A stretch of DNA of 64,000 bases from JACKAQ01 sp020634975 [NCBI: Calditrichia bacterium]. Its GTDB lineage: Bacteria > Calditrichota > Calditrichia > RBG-13-44-9. Numbering within the stretch: the stretch's first letter is position 1; every line of letters begins with the position of its first letter. The stretch is from NCBI GenBank assembly GCA_020634975.1, contig JACKAQ010000007.1, forward strand, positions 1 to 64,000, read 5' to 3'. Made by a program: the position numbers and the translations under genes. Of this stretch, positions 1 to 8,066 are shown in pieces. Under the pieces are notes generated by a model. That model was given only the letters and a program-made list of their open reading frames with translations. It searched no databases and was not told the origin of the DNA.

Positions 1-44
1 GTGTCTATTATTAGAAATATTTATTTATTTATTTTAAACCTGTA

Positions 45-127
45 TTTCCTGTAATCCTGTCAAACAAAATTTGTTTTACCAGTAATCCTGTCAAACAAAA
101 CCAGTTTTACCTGTAATCCTGTTAAAA
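45..127. repeat. 31-bp tandem repeat, about 2.7 copies
   Basis: The motif GTAATCCTGTCAAACAAAA begins at 51 and 82 and recurs in shortened form at 113, a constant period of 31 bp. The variable part of each unit is TTTGTTTTACCA or CCAGTTTTACCT. No reading frame uses it. It lies just beyond the stop of the minus-strand gene at 190-555. Confidence 0.8.
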
Positions 128-189
128 ATAACTGCATCACAAGTAAAATGTCCAACACAACACCAATAACAAAAAAACATCGCCGTAAA

Positions 190-555
190 TCACACTTCGG
201 CAATCCGATGCTCCAGATTCAATGCAACTACCCGCTCATAAGGCAATTCCCAATAGCCGATGGAACCATTCCAGTTACCGCCAGCCTGCCGAATCAAAAC
301 GCCAACACTAACCTCACCATAACTAACTTTTAAATACACAATATCATCAGGCTTATAGCTCGTATTGCGCTTTTGCCATTCACCCTCATCAACAATCAAT
401 TCAACAGTCGTAAAACGGCGCTGCCGATCCGCATCATAACGATAACGCACACAAACCAACGCATCGCCATAACGTTTCATCAGCTTCTTACTGCCGGCTT
501 CACCCGGATTAATCTTCTTTAATGTTTTCAAAATGCATCGTCCAACGGATTTCAA
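190..555 (-). CDS. conserved hypothetical protein, small and basic
   Basis: A 121-residue protein rich in Lys and Arg, with the stretch MKRYGDALVCVRYRYD followed by TTVELIVDEGEW. I recall similar short uncharacterised proteins in many bacteria, often near mobile DNA, but I know no function. The frame opens with TTG at 555. A second TTG at 531 would begin MKTLKKINPGEAG and may be the true start; neither has a convincing ribosome site. There are no membrane segments or signal peptide. It points away from the integrase gene at 989 and is separated from it by 430 bp, which is the orientation of a first integron cassette gene. It could equally be a stand-alone orphan. Confidence 0.6.
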   Translation of the reverse strand: MKSVGRCILKTLKKINPGEAGSKKLMKRYGDALVCVRYRYDADRQRRFTTVELIVDEGEWQKRNTSYKPDDIVYLKVSYGEVSVGVLIRQAGGNWNGSIGYWELPYERVVALNLEHRIAEV

Positions 556-910
556 AAAACAATAGGCACAAAAATGTTAAGGTTAAATTGGGCAAGTCAA
601 ACAACATTATTAATGTATAGAAACCGGAAAACAATCACAAGCAAAAAATGACCAATGAGCAATAACCAATAACCAATCATATTCAATATTAAATTTTCGG
701 TAGCGTCACTATTTGATTGATATCTCAAAACTCAGATGCTTCGTCTCCCGGCAAGCCGGGATCCCCGGCATGACAAAGTGGTCATTTTGAGGAGTGAAGC
801 GACGAAAAATCTCTTCTTTAAGGCATATCCAATCATTCAATATCTACCTCTACCAAATATTCAATAATCAATAATCAATATTCAATATTCAATATCAAAT
901 ATCCCCCCTC
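556..910. other. intergenic region with dispersed repeats, no gene
   Basis: AT-rich spacer with low-complexity runs of CAATA/ATTCAATA at 655-690 and 835-900. It contains two REP-like elements: a hairpin TCCCGGC-AA-GCCGGGA at 746-761 followed by CCCCGGCATGACA, and at 781-812 a GTCATTTTGAGGAGTGAAGC element of a kind scattered through many genomes. No open frame of useful length is supported. Confidence 0.7.
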
Positions 911-939
911 TTGCAAAACGAATCAAAAATTAGTATATT
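911..939 (+). promoter_or_regulatory. sigma-70-like promoter of the integrase gene
   Basis: TTGCAA at 911-916 and TATATT at 934-939 are separated by 17 bp. Transcription would start near 946, about 43 bp before the integrase ATG. The same GTATATTC core recurs upstream of the genes at 3610 and 47361. Confidence 0.45.
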
Positions 940-988
940 CCCGTGCACGTAAAAACAACAGTCACCCAACATAACAAGATCACTGCAT

Positions 989-1957
989 ATGAATCCGCAA
1001 CAATCCGAATTGTTAGCGCAGGTGAAAAACAAAATTCGCCTGCTGCACTACTCCTATCGAACAGAAGAAGCGTATTTGAAATGGATTCAAAAATTCTTCC
1101 AATTCAACAACGCCAAAAATCCCTATAACCTTGCCGAAAAAGAAATCAGCCAGTTTCTTACCCATCTTGCCGTAAAAGAAAACGTAGCCGCCGCAACCCA
1201 AAACCAGGCGCTCTCCGCAATCTTGTTTCTCTATAAAATTGTATTGCCCAAAGAACTCGGCAAAATAGAAAACATTCGCGCCAAAAAACCCCGCCGTGTG
1301 CCCGTCGTCCTCACCAAAAACGAAATAACCCGCATCTTCCGGCATCTATCAGGCACCCAAAAACTGATCGCCGGATTAATGTATGGCAGCGGGCTTCGGT
1401 TAATGGAAGCATTGCGCATTCGCGTAAAAGATATCGATTTCGGATACAACCAAATTACCATTCGCGACGGAAAAGGGCAAAAAGATCGCGTAACCATGTT
1501 TCCGCAATCCTTAACAACCGATATGCAGCTGCATCTCAACCGGGTAAAAGCATTACATCAGCAAGACCTGCACGAAGGATACGGCAGCGTTTACCTGCCC
1601 TTTGCCCTCGCCAAAAAATATCCCAACGCAGCAGCAGAATGGGGATGGCAATACGTATTCCCATCTGTCCGGCGCTCCGAAGATCCCCGCAGCGGCATCA
1701 TCCGCCGCCACCACGCCGCAGAAAACAGCGTTCAACGCGCTGTAAAACAAGCTATCAGCGATGCTGCAATCACCAAAAACGCCAGTTGCCATTCCCTGCG
1801 CCACAGTTTTGCCACACATTTATTAGAAGAAGGTTACGATATCCGCACCGTTCAGGAATTGCTCGGACATGCAGATGTCAGCACAACCATGATCTACACC
1901 CACGTGCTAAACAAAGGCGGCAAAGGCGTAAAAAGCCCCCTCGATTTCACCACATAG
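989..1957 (+). CDS. intI: integron-type tyrosine recombinase (IntI-like integrase)
   Basis: A 322-residue site-specific recombinase. The N-terminal SAM-like DNA-binding domain spans about residues 8-90 and the catalytic domain about 105-310. The catalytic set is visible: Arg137 in GSGLRLME, Lys162 in DGKGQKDR, His268 and Arg271 in CHSLRHSF, His294 in ELLGHADV, and Tyr303 in IYTHV. The stretch from about 190 to 228, ending [12 protein letters not shown], matches the extra segment that separates integron integrases from phage integrases and XerC/D, so the IntI assignment is firmer than a generic one. The ATG at 989 has no clear Shine-Dalgarno. It would act on folded single-stranded attC sites, but no typical cassette array is evident. 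The DNA downstream is 1.6 kb of repeats and the only gene upstream is the small orphan at 190-555. The gene is intact. Confidence 0.88.
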   Translation: MNPQQSELLAQVKNKIRLLHYSYRTEEAYLKWIQKFFQFNNAKNPYNLAEKEISQFLTHLAVKENVAAATQNQALSAILFLYKIVLPKELGKIENIRAKKPRRVPVVLTKNEITRIFRHLSGTQKLIAGLMYGSGLRLMEALRIRVKDIDFGYNQITIRDGKGQKDRVTMFPQSLTTDMQLHLNRVKALHQQDLHEGYGSVYLPFALAKKYPNAAAEWGWQYVFPSVRRSEDPRSGIIRRHHAAENSVQRAVKQAISDAAITKNASCHSLRHSFATHLLEEGYDIRTVQELLGHADVSTTMIYTHVLNKGGKGVKSPLDFTT

Positions 1958-2012
1958 CACACACAAGCAGAGCGAAGCCAAAGCATAGCGGTTAATCACC
2001 TGTCATGCTGAG

Positions 2013-2064
2013 TCCCGCTTTGCGGGAAAGCACCCCCCCCTCGTTCCAGGCTCCGCCTGGAACG
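2013..2064. repeat. two adjacent REP-like hairpins
   Basis: TCCCGCTTTGCGGGA (2013-2027) is a perfect hairpin with a TTT loop. It is followed after a C8 run by a 23-bp hairpin at 2042-2064 with 10-bp arms CGTTCCAGGC and GCCTGGAACG around a TCC loop. A related degenerate copy of the second lies at 24048-24071. The first could also serve as a weak terminator after the integrase gene. Confidence 0.75.
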
Positions 2065-2390
2065 CCCTTATCAAAAAAGCTCCGCTTTGCAAACGACAAA
2101 CCGGAACATCACCCAACATTGGCTCCAAACACGCTTTGCAAAAAAAATAAACCGATTTCAAACAGGCTCCGCCTGAAGCCCTATCAAAAGCTCGCTTTAC
2201 AAAACGACAAACCGGACATCACCAACATTGGTCAAACACGCTTTGCAAAAAATAATCGCACTCCTCGTTCCAGGCTCCGCCTGAACGCTATTATCAAAAA
2301 GCTCCGCTTTACAAAACGACAAACCGGAACATCACCCAACATTGGCTCCAAACACGCTTTGCAAAAAAATAAACCGATTTCAAAGCCTTA
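2065..2390. repeat. ~110-bp tandem repeat, three units
   Basis: Units start near 2069, 2178 and 2290. Each carries in order AGCTCCGCTTT, AACGACAAACCGGA, ACATCACCCAACATTGG, AAACACGCTTTGCAAAA and then ATAAACCGATTTCAAA or a GGCTCCGCCTGAA hairpin half. Unit 2 has small deletions. The short frames crossing the array are low-complexity and are not considered genes. Confidence 0.8.
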
Positions 2391-2630
2391 AACACGCACT
2401 GTTCAAAATGAAAAACCGATTTCAAAGCCTTAAACACGCTTTGTTCAAAATGAAAACCGATTTAAGCCTTAAACACGCTTTCAAAATGAAAACCGATTTC
2501 AAAGCCTTAAACACGCATTGTTCAAAATGAAAACCGATTTCAACGCTTTAAACACGCATTGTTCAAAATGAAAACCGATTTCAACGCTTTAAACACGCAT
2601 TGTTCAAAATGAAAAACCGACGTTGAAACT
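2391..2630. repeat. ~40-bp tandem repeat, six units
   Basis: The unit is AAACACGCATTGTTCAAAAT followed by GAAAACCGATTTCAAAGCCTT, repeated about every 38-42 bp with small indels. It shares ACACGC and AACCGATTTCAA with the preceding 110-bp unit, so it looks like an expansion of that unit's end. The last copy diverges at about 2615. There is no coding potential. Confidence 0.8.
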
Positions 2631-2688
2631 TCAAAACCGCTTTGTAAAAAAGATTCTACAAGTCGACGGTGCCGGGGTTTTTGCGAAA

Positions 2689-3496
2689 AACATCGTAGAT
2701 GTTCAATTATTGTAGCCATAAACAATTGAAAAGACCGAACATCGTAGATGTTCCATTGAGTTGCTCGATTGTAACGCATGGAATTATCAATCCTCTACGA
2801 GGATTCGATATTCCGGTTTTGATTGGCTACACCAATAAAACCTCTACGAGGTAACTATCTATCGCAATAATTTGAAATAAAACATCGTAGATGTTCAATT
2901 ATTGTAGCCCAAACAATTGAAAAGACCAAACATCGTATATGTTCCATTATTGTAGAATTTTGATTGTAACGCATGAAATTATCACCCTCAACGAGGATCC
3001 GATATTTCAGTTTTGATGGGCTACACCAATAAAACCTCTACGAGGTAACTATCTATCGCAATAATTTGAAATAAAAAACATCGTAGATGTTCAATTATTG
3101 TAGAAATCGATACATAAATCAAAGACCGAACATGTAGATGTTCAATTATTGAAATCGATACCATAAATCAAAAGACCGAACATCGTAGATGTTCAATTAT
3201 TGTGAAATCGATACCATAAATCAAAGACCGAACATCGTAGATGTTCAACTATTGTAGCCATAAACAATTAAAAAGACCGAACATCGTAGATGTTCCATTA
3301 TTAGATTGATCGAATGTAACGCATGAAATTATCACCCCTCAACGAGGATTCGATATTTCGGTTTTGATTGGCTACACCAATAAAACCTCTACGAGGTAAC
3401 TATCTATCGCAATAATTTGAAATAAAAAAAACATCGTAGATGTTTAATTATTGTAGAATTGTTCGTCATAGACAAAATATATCCTCGTAGAGGATA
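2689..3496. repeat. array of small TAC/GTA-loop hairpins in a ~140-bp composite unit
   Basis: Two hairpin types alternate. Type A is AACATC-GTA-GATGTT, with perfect copies at 2689, 2738, 2881, 3077, 3179, 3231, 3280 and 3430 and degenerate copies at 2929 and 3129. Type B is CCTC-TAC-GAGG, at 2789-2805 within AATCCTCTACGAGGATT and at 2840-2852, 3034-3046 and 3385-3397, plus an inverted-loop copy at 3481-3495. Three composite units (about 2771-2910, 2965-3105, 3310-3455) share the order B, GGCTACACCAATAAA, B, TATCGCAATAATTTGAAATA, A. The intervening DNA is itself conserved, so this is not a CRISPR. There is no gene inside. Confidence 0.88.
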
Positions 3497-3609
3497 CATA
3501 AAAACGCTAATTTCCAACACCCAATGTCACACCATCTTTTCTATTTCAAAAGAAATTGGTATATTCGCCCGTCAATCAACAACAACAACAGAAGCGCCGG
3601 AGATGCTCA

Positions 3610-6600
3610 ATGAAAATCGTTTCCCGGATCAGAAAAACAACACTGACCGATACAAAAATGACAAATAAACCAATCGCGGTGATGCGTTATGCCATTACAA
3701 TAATAATGATGATCATGCCCGCCATAATCGCCCAAACCAAACCCGTAGAAGGTTTGCGCGATCACCTGCCCGGATTACATGCGCTTACCAACGCCAAAGT
3801 CGTGCGCGCACCGGGCGATGTGTTAGAGAACGGCACAATTATCATCCGCGATGGCATTATCGAAGCCGTTGGCACAGCCATCACACCGCCGCAAGCCGCC
3901 CAGGTTTGGGATTACAGCGGCAAAACCATCTACCCCGGATTAATTGATGTATTCAGCAATCTCGGTATGTCCGAAAAAAACGGTGAGCATAAAAATGAAA
4001 CCGGCGGCGCAGCCCATTGGAACGAAAAGGTCGATGCCCAACATCGCGCAACCGATGCATTCAGTGTAAAAGACAGCGATCTCAATAATTTGCACAAACA
4101 GGGATTTACCGCAGCGTGGATCGTCCCGCAATCCGGTAATTTTCGCGGGAACAGCGCCGTTATCGCATTGGGCGGCAGCGATTTATCGGAACAGATTATC
4201 CGGCAGGATGTTGCCCAGCACATCTCATTTCAACGCTCCGGCGGCGGTTATCCCTCATCGTTGATGGGCATTATCGCGCTTATTCGCCAAACATTTCTGG
4301 ATGCCAAATGGTATCAGCAAGCCCACAGCGCATGGGATTTGAACATGGCGCAACCCGCACCGGAAACCAACGATGCACTTGCCGCACTTGCCGATGCCAT
4401 CGCCGGACAGCAGCCGGTTGTTTTTGAAGTAGGCGACGATCTGGAATATCTGCGTGCGGTCGCCATCGCAAAGGAATTCAATCTGAATATTTGGGTGAAA
4501 GCCAGCGGAATGGAATATCGCATTGCCGATGCCGTGCAGCAATATGCTTTTCCGGTGATCACCCCGCTCAATTTCCCGGAAAAACTGAATGCGGAAACCC
4601 CGGAAGACGCGATCGATCTCGATTTGCAGGAATTGCAGCATTGGTATTTCGCACCGGAAAACCCTGCAATTCTGGCCGCACACAATGTATCGCAATTGTT
4701 CACCCGCGATGGATTGGATAAAAAACAGGATTTCCATAAACAATTGCGCAAAGCCATCGAACGGGGTTTATCCGAAGATGCAGCGTTGGCTGCGCTCACA
4801 ACTCAGGCGGCAACGTTGCTCGGCGTAGATGATCAAATCGGCAGCATCGCCAACGGCAAACGCGCAGACCTGCTCATTACCAACGGCAATCTGTTTGATG
4901 ACGATCGCACCATTATCGATGTGTGGGTAAACGGCAAACGCAGCCAGATAACCGCGCCGCCGGAGCTGGATGCCCGTGGAAAATATGATCTAAAGCTGAA
5001 TATACCCCAACATTCGCTGTCCGTCAGCGGAACGCTCAATATAACCGGAAAACCGGAAAAACTGTCTGCGGAACTGGAGACCGTGACAGAAAAGAAGATC
5101 AAGTTTGACAACATCAAACTCGATCATCGGCGATTGTTCCTGAATCTTTCCGGCGATAGCCTCGGTTTGCCCGGGATGTTGCTGCTTTCCGCTGCACGTG
5201 ACGGCAATAATTGGAAAGGCAGCGGATTAGCACCGGACGGACAATCATTTGAATGGATGGCAACCCAAACCGAACCACCGGCTCCGGTGGAAAAGAAATC
5301 CAAAAAAGATACTGTGCAGGTGGAGCCATATCAACCGAAAGCAGGGTGGGGGGCATATAACCGGAAAGCAATGCCGGTGCAACCCGCCGTAGTTGTGTTT
5401 AAAAATGCAACCATCTGGACCAGCGCATCGCAGGGAATAGTGCAAAATGCCGATTTGCTCATTCGCGCCGGTAAAATTGACGAGATCGGACAAAACATCA
5501 GTGTGCCAAAGGGCGCACTCGTGATTGATGCAACCGGTAAACACATCACACCCGGATTAATCGATGCACATTCCCATACGGGCATTGATCGCGGCGTAAA
5601 CGAAGCAACCCAGGCTGTAACCGCGGAAGTGCGCATCGGCGATGTCGTGGATAGTTACGATATTTCCTGGTATCGGGAGCTTGCCGGCGGATTAACTGCC
5701 GCCAACCAGTTGCACGGATCGGCAAATCCCATGGGTGGACAAAACTCAGTGGTCAAATTGCGTTGGGGCGCAATGCCCGAAGCCATGAAAATTGCCGGAG
5801 CGCCCGGCGGCATCAAATTCGCCCTCGGCGAAAATGTGAAACAAAGTAACTGGGGCGATGATAATACCACTCGCTATCCCCAAACCCGCATGGGTGTGGA
5901 AACGATCATGCGCGATCGTTTTCGTGCCGCCCGCGATTATCGCGATGCATGGAATCGTTACAATGCACTCAATAAAAAAGCCCAGTTGCGCACCGTGCCG
6001 CCCCGCCGCGATCTGGAACTGGACGCTCTATTGGAAATTATCAACGGAAAACGACTGGTGCATTCCCATTCCTATCGCCAGGATGAAATATTGATGCTTT
6101 GCAGGATCGCGCAGGATTTCGGTTTCAAGATCGGCACGTTCCAGCATGTTCTCGAAGGATACAAAGTTGCGGAAACCATCAAAGAAGCAGCTATCGGCGC
6201 ATCCGCGTTCAGCGATTGGTGGGCATTTAAGTTTGAAGTATATGATGCTATTCCATATAATGGGGCAATTATGCATCGCGTTGGCGTAAATGTATCGTTT
6301 AATTCAGACAGCAACGAGCTCGCCCGGCGATTAAATACCGAAGCGGCAAAAGCGATAAAATATGGCGGCGTCGCACCGCAGGAAGCGCTCAAATTTGTGA
6401 CGCTCAATCCTGCAATCCAGTTGGGCATTGCCGATAAAACCGGTTCGCTGGAAGTGGGCAAAGATGCGGATATTGCCGTTTGGAATGGCGATCCGTTGTC
6501 CACATATACCCGTTGCGAACAAACCTGGGTGGATGGTCGCAAAATGTTCGATCGCGAAGACGATATGCAATTGCGTCAGCAGGTGGCTACTGAACGCGCG

Positions 6601-6711
6601 GATCTCATTCAGCGATATCTGGCGACAGCTAACGGTAAATCCGGCGGCAAAGTGTTTACCATGAAAAAATCCGGGGAATACTCCTGCCGACACGATGGGC
6701 ACGATCATTAA
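3610..6711 (+). CDS. secreted two-domain amidohydrolase (imidazolonepropionase-like)
   Basis: A 1033-residue exported protein with two amidohydrolase-fold halves. The C-terminal half looks catalytic: GLIDAHSHTG gives the metal-binding His654 and His656, followed by further His in LVHSHS and GTFQHV and an Asp in SFNSDSNE. It ends with the family's GSLEVGKDADIAVWNGDP return strand. The N-terminal half has the same shape (YPGLIDVFSNLG, then GSIANGKRADLLITNG), but its HxH is replaced by Phe115-Ser-Asn117, so it probably does not bind metal. The start at 3610 follows GGAG at 3599; an in-frame ATG at 3658 would give a tidier signal peptide. A hydrophobic export segment ends near AIIAQT. The substrate is unknown; secreted relatives are usually called peptidases or imidazolonepropionase-like. 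The gene at 8067 is a shorter relative of the N-terminal half. Confidence 0.85.
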   Translation: MKIVSRIRKTTLTDTKMTNKPIAVMRYAITIIMMIMPAIIAQTKPVEGLRDHLPGLHALTNAKVVRAPGDVLENGTIIIRDGIIEAVGTAITPPQAAQVWDYSGKTIYPGLIDVFSNLGMSEKNGEHKNETGGAAHWNEKVDAQHRATDAFSVKDSDLNNLHKQGFTAAWIVPQSGNFRGNSAVIALGGSDLSEQIIRQDVAQHISFQRSGGGYPSSLMGIIALIRQTFLDAKWYQQAHSAWDLNMAQPAPETNDALAALADAIAGQQPVVFEVGDDLEYLRAVAIAKEFNLNIWVKASGMEYRIADAVQQYAFPVITPLNFPEKLNAETPEDAIDLDLQELQHWYFAPENPAILAAHNVSQLFTRDGLDKKQDFHKQLRKAIERGLSEDAALAALTTQAATLLGVDDQIGSIANGKRADLLITNGNLFDDDRTIIDVWVNGKRSQITAPPELDARGKYDLKLNIPQHSLSVSGTLNITGKPEKLSAELETVTEKKIKFDNIKLDHRRLFLNLSGDSLGLPGMLLLSAARDGNNWKGSGLAPDGQSFEWMATQTEPPAPVEKKSKKDTVQVEPYQPKAGWGAYNRKAMPVQPAVVVFKNATIWTSASQGIVQNADLLIRAGKIDEIGQNISVPKGALVIDATGKHITPGLIDAHSHTGIDRGVNEATQAVTAEVRIGDVVDSYDISWYRELAGGLTAANQLHGSANPMGGQNSVVKLRWGAMPEAMKIAGAPGGIKFALGENVKQSNWGDDNTTRYPQTRMGVETIMRDRFRAARDYRDAWNRYNALNKKAQLRTVPPRRDLELDALLEIINGKRLVHSHSYRQDEILMLCRIAQDFGFKIGTFQHVLEGYKVAETIKEAAIGASAFSDWWAFKFEVYDAIPYNGAIMHRVGVNVSFNSDSNELARRLNTEAAKAIKYGGVAPQEALKFVTLNPAIQLGIADKTGSLEVGKDADIAVWNGDPLSTYTRCEQTWVDGRKMFDREDDMQLRQQVATERADLIQRYLATANGKSGGKVFTMKKSGEYSCRHDGHDH

Positions 6712-6767
6712 AAAGTCGAAGCCCTTATTTATACGATAAACGAGTATGATCTTTACTTTTCGAGCTG

Positions 6768-6835
6768 GAGACTCCTGCCTTCGCAGGAGTGACAAACCAC
6801 CTCTGAATTGTCATTCCTGCGAATGCAGGAATCTC
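6768..6835. repeat. REPIN-like pair of inverted REP hairpins
   Basis: ACTCCTGCCTTCGCAGGAGT (6771-6790) and ATTCCTGCGAATGCAGGAAT (6813-6832) are each perfect hairpins. With their flanks (GAG at the outer sides, TGACA/TGTCA inside) they are reverse complements of each other apart from a few bases. Single relatives lie at 9542-9567 and, more diverged, at 13070-13096. Confidence 0.8.
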
Positions 6836-6975
6836 ATTCTCATTTGGGAAAAGGTTAAGCTTATGGTCATATGCAGTAAATCTTGAATTTTGGTATTTGT
6901 GTTTTGGTATTTGAATTTTGGAAAACGAAACAGTATGCCAATAAAATTAATGATGTAATCACAACCGAGGTTTGT

Positions 6976-7656
6976 ATGTCATCGATGGTCAAAAAATGCT
7001 CAACCTTTTTTCTGATGCTCTTTATCGCCAGTTGTGCCGGAACAAAGTTAATTCAGCCGGAATCCCAAAAAGATGCAAGCTACCAACAGGCGCAATTAAC
7101 CAATACGCGGCTGGCAATCGTAATGCTCGATAGCCTGCAAATCACCTATGATCGAGATATAAAAGATTTTCCGGTGCAGCGCTATCGCTATTATTTAAAA
7201 CGGCAGTTTCCGGTTGCCATTCGCGAAAACACCGTGTTTAAAGATGCCGCATTGGTTTATTCAATCGATAACGCGGCGGATATCCAATGGAAAACCGAAT
7301 CACTGCCGCAGGTAGAAGCAACGGTCACAATTCCGGTGCCCGCATTGTCTACCCGTTTCGATCTTCCCGGCGGTGATTATCCGTTTGTGCTCATTCTTTC
7401 CCGACTGGATATTCAGCACACCGGCAAAAATATTAAAGATCGATTGACGGATGTATTTGATGTATCCGCAACCGGGCTCACCCAACATTGTTTGCGCTAT
7501 GTGCTATGGGATAATCGCGATGGCAAAGTTGTCCAAAAAGGCGTTACCGCTGCGGAAACGATCGAGCTGGAAAAATACATCGGCACCCAACGCTGGGAAC
7601 AATTGATGACAGATTTGGCAGCCCAAATCTTCAACGACCCCATATATCAAAAATGA
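6976..7656 (+). CDS. putative lipoprotein, unknown function
   Basis: A 226-residue protein with a lipoprotein signal: a hydrophobic run ending in the lipobox IASC, with Cys20 as the lipidated residue. The ATG at 6976 follows GAGG at 6967-6970 and is preferred over the longer frame, whose extra 31 residues are low-complexity. The mature part has mixed alpha/beta character with no motif I recognise. It is predicted to be anchored to the outer or inner membrane on the periplasmic side. It sits alone between the two amidohydrolase-type genes, all on the same strand, with repeat-filled gaps of 264 and 410 bp, so shared transcription is uncertain. Confidence 0.75.
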   Translation: MSSMVKKCSTFFLMLFIASCAGTKLIQPESQKDASYQQAQLTNTRLAIVMLDSLQITYDRDIKDFPVQRYRYYLKRQFPVAIRENTVFKDAALVYSIDNAADIQWKTESLPQVEATVTIPVPALSTRFDLPGGDYPFVLILSRLDIQHTGKNIKDRLTDVFDVSATGLTQHCLRYVLWDNRDGKVVQKGVTAAETIELEKYIGTQRWEQLMTDLAAQIFNDPIYQK

Positions 7657-7708
7657 TGGTTGCCTGAGTTCCCGATGGGTGGGATAATTGTGTTAATTTG
7701 AACGATTG

Positions 7709-7996
7709 TTAACATAGAATTATCAATCCTCTACGAGGATTAGATGTTCCGGTTTATGATAGACTACAATAATAAAACCTCTACGAGGTAAACATTTACC
7801 GCATTGATATAAAATAAAAAGAACGTCGTAGATGTTCCATTATTGTAGCACCAGATAGAATTAAAAAAGACCGAACATCGTAGATGTTCCATTATTGTAG
7901 AATTCGATACCATAAATCACAACACCGAACATCGTAGATGTTCAACAATTGTAGAATTTGGTAACATTAAACAAAAGACCGAACATCGTAGATGTT
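7709..7996. repeat. distant copy of the composite hairpin unit
   Basis: This contains AATCCTCTACGAGGATT (7725-7741), ACCTCTACGAGGT (7777-7789), a degenerate AACGTCGTAGATGTT near 7822, and perfect AACATC-GTA-GATGTT hairpins at 7874-7888, 7928-7942 and 7982-7996. The order and linkers match the array at 2771-3455. It fills the gap between the lipoprotein gene and the next amidohydrolase. Confidence 0.88.
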
Positions 7997-8066
7997 CCAT
8001 AATTACAACACAAAACTCTGAAAATGAAACATTCAAAACCTGAAAAATAAATTGGAGCACTTTTAG

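Noticed and set aside
2005-2530. Short open frames (128 and 62 codons) in the tandem repeats
   Set aside because: They simply translate the repeat units into low-complexity sequence, and the indels between units shift the frame.
2689-3450. Possible CRISPR array
   Set aside because: The segments between repeats are themselves repeated and not unique, spacing is irregular, the repeated core is only 15 bp, and there are no cas genes.
190-3500. Prophage or transposon based on the recombinase
   Set aside because: The integrase carries the integron-specific segment, and no phage structural, replication or transposase genes are present.
3556-3609. Longer start for the large amidohydrolase (TTG at 3556)
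   Set aside because: It lacks a ribosome site and adds a poly-Gln leader; ATG 3610 has GGAG at proper spacing and gives an export signal.
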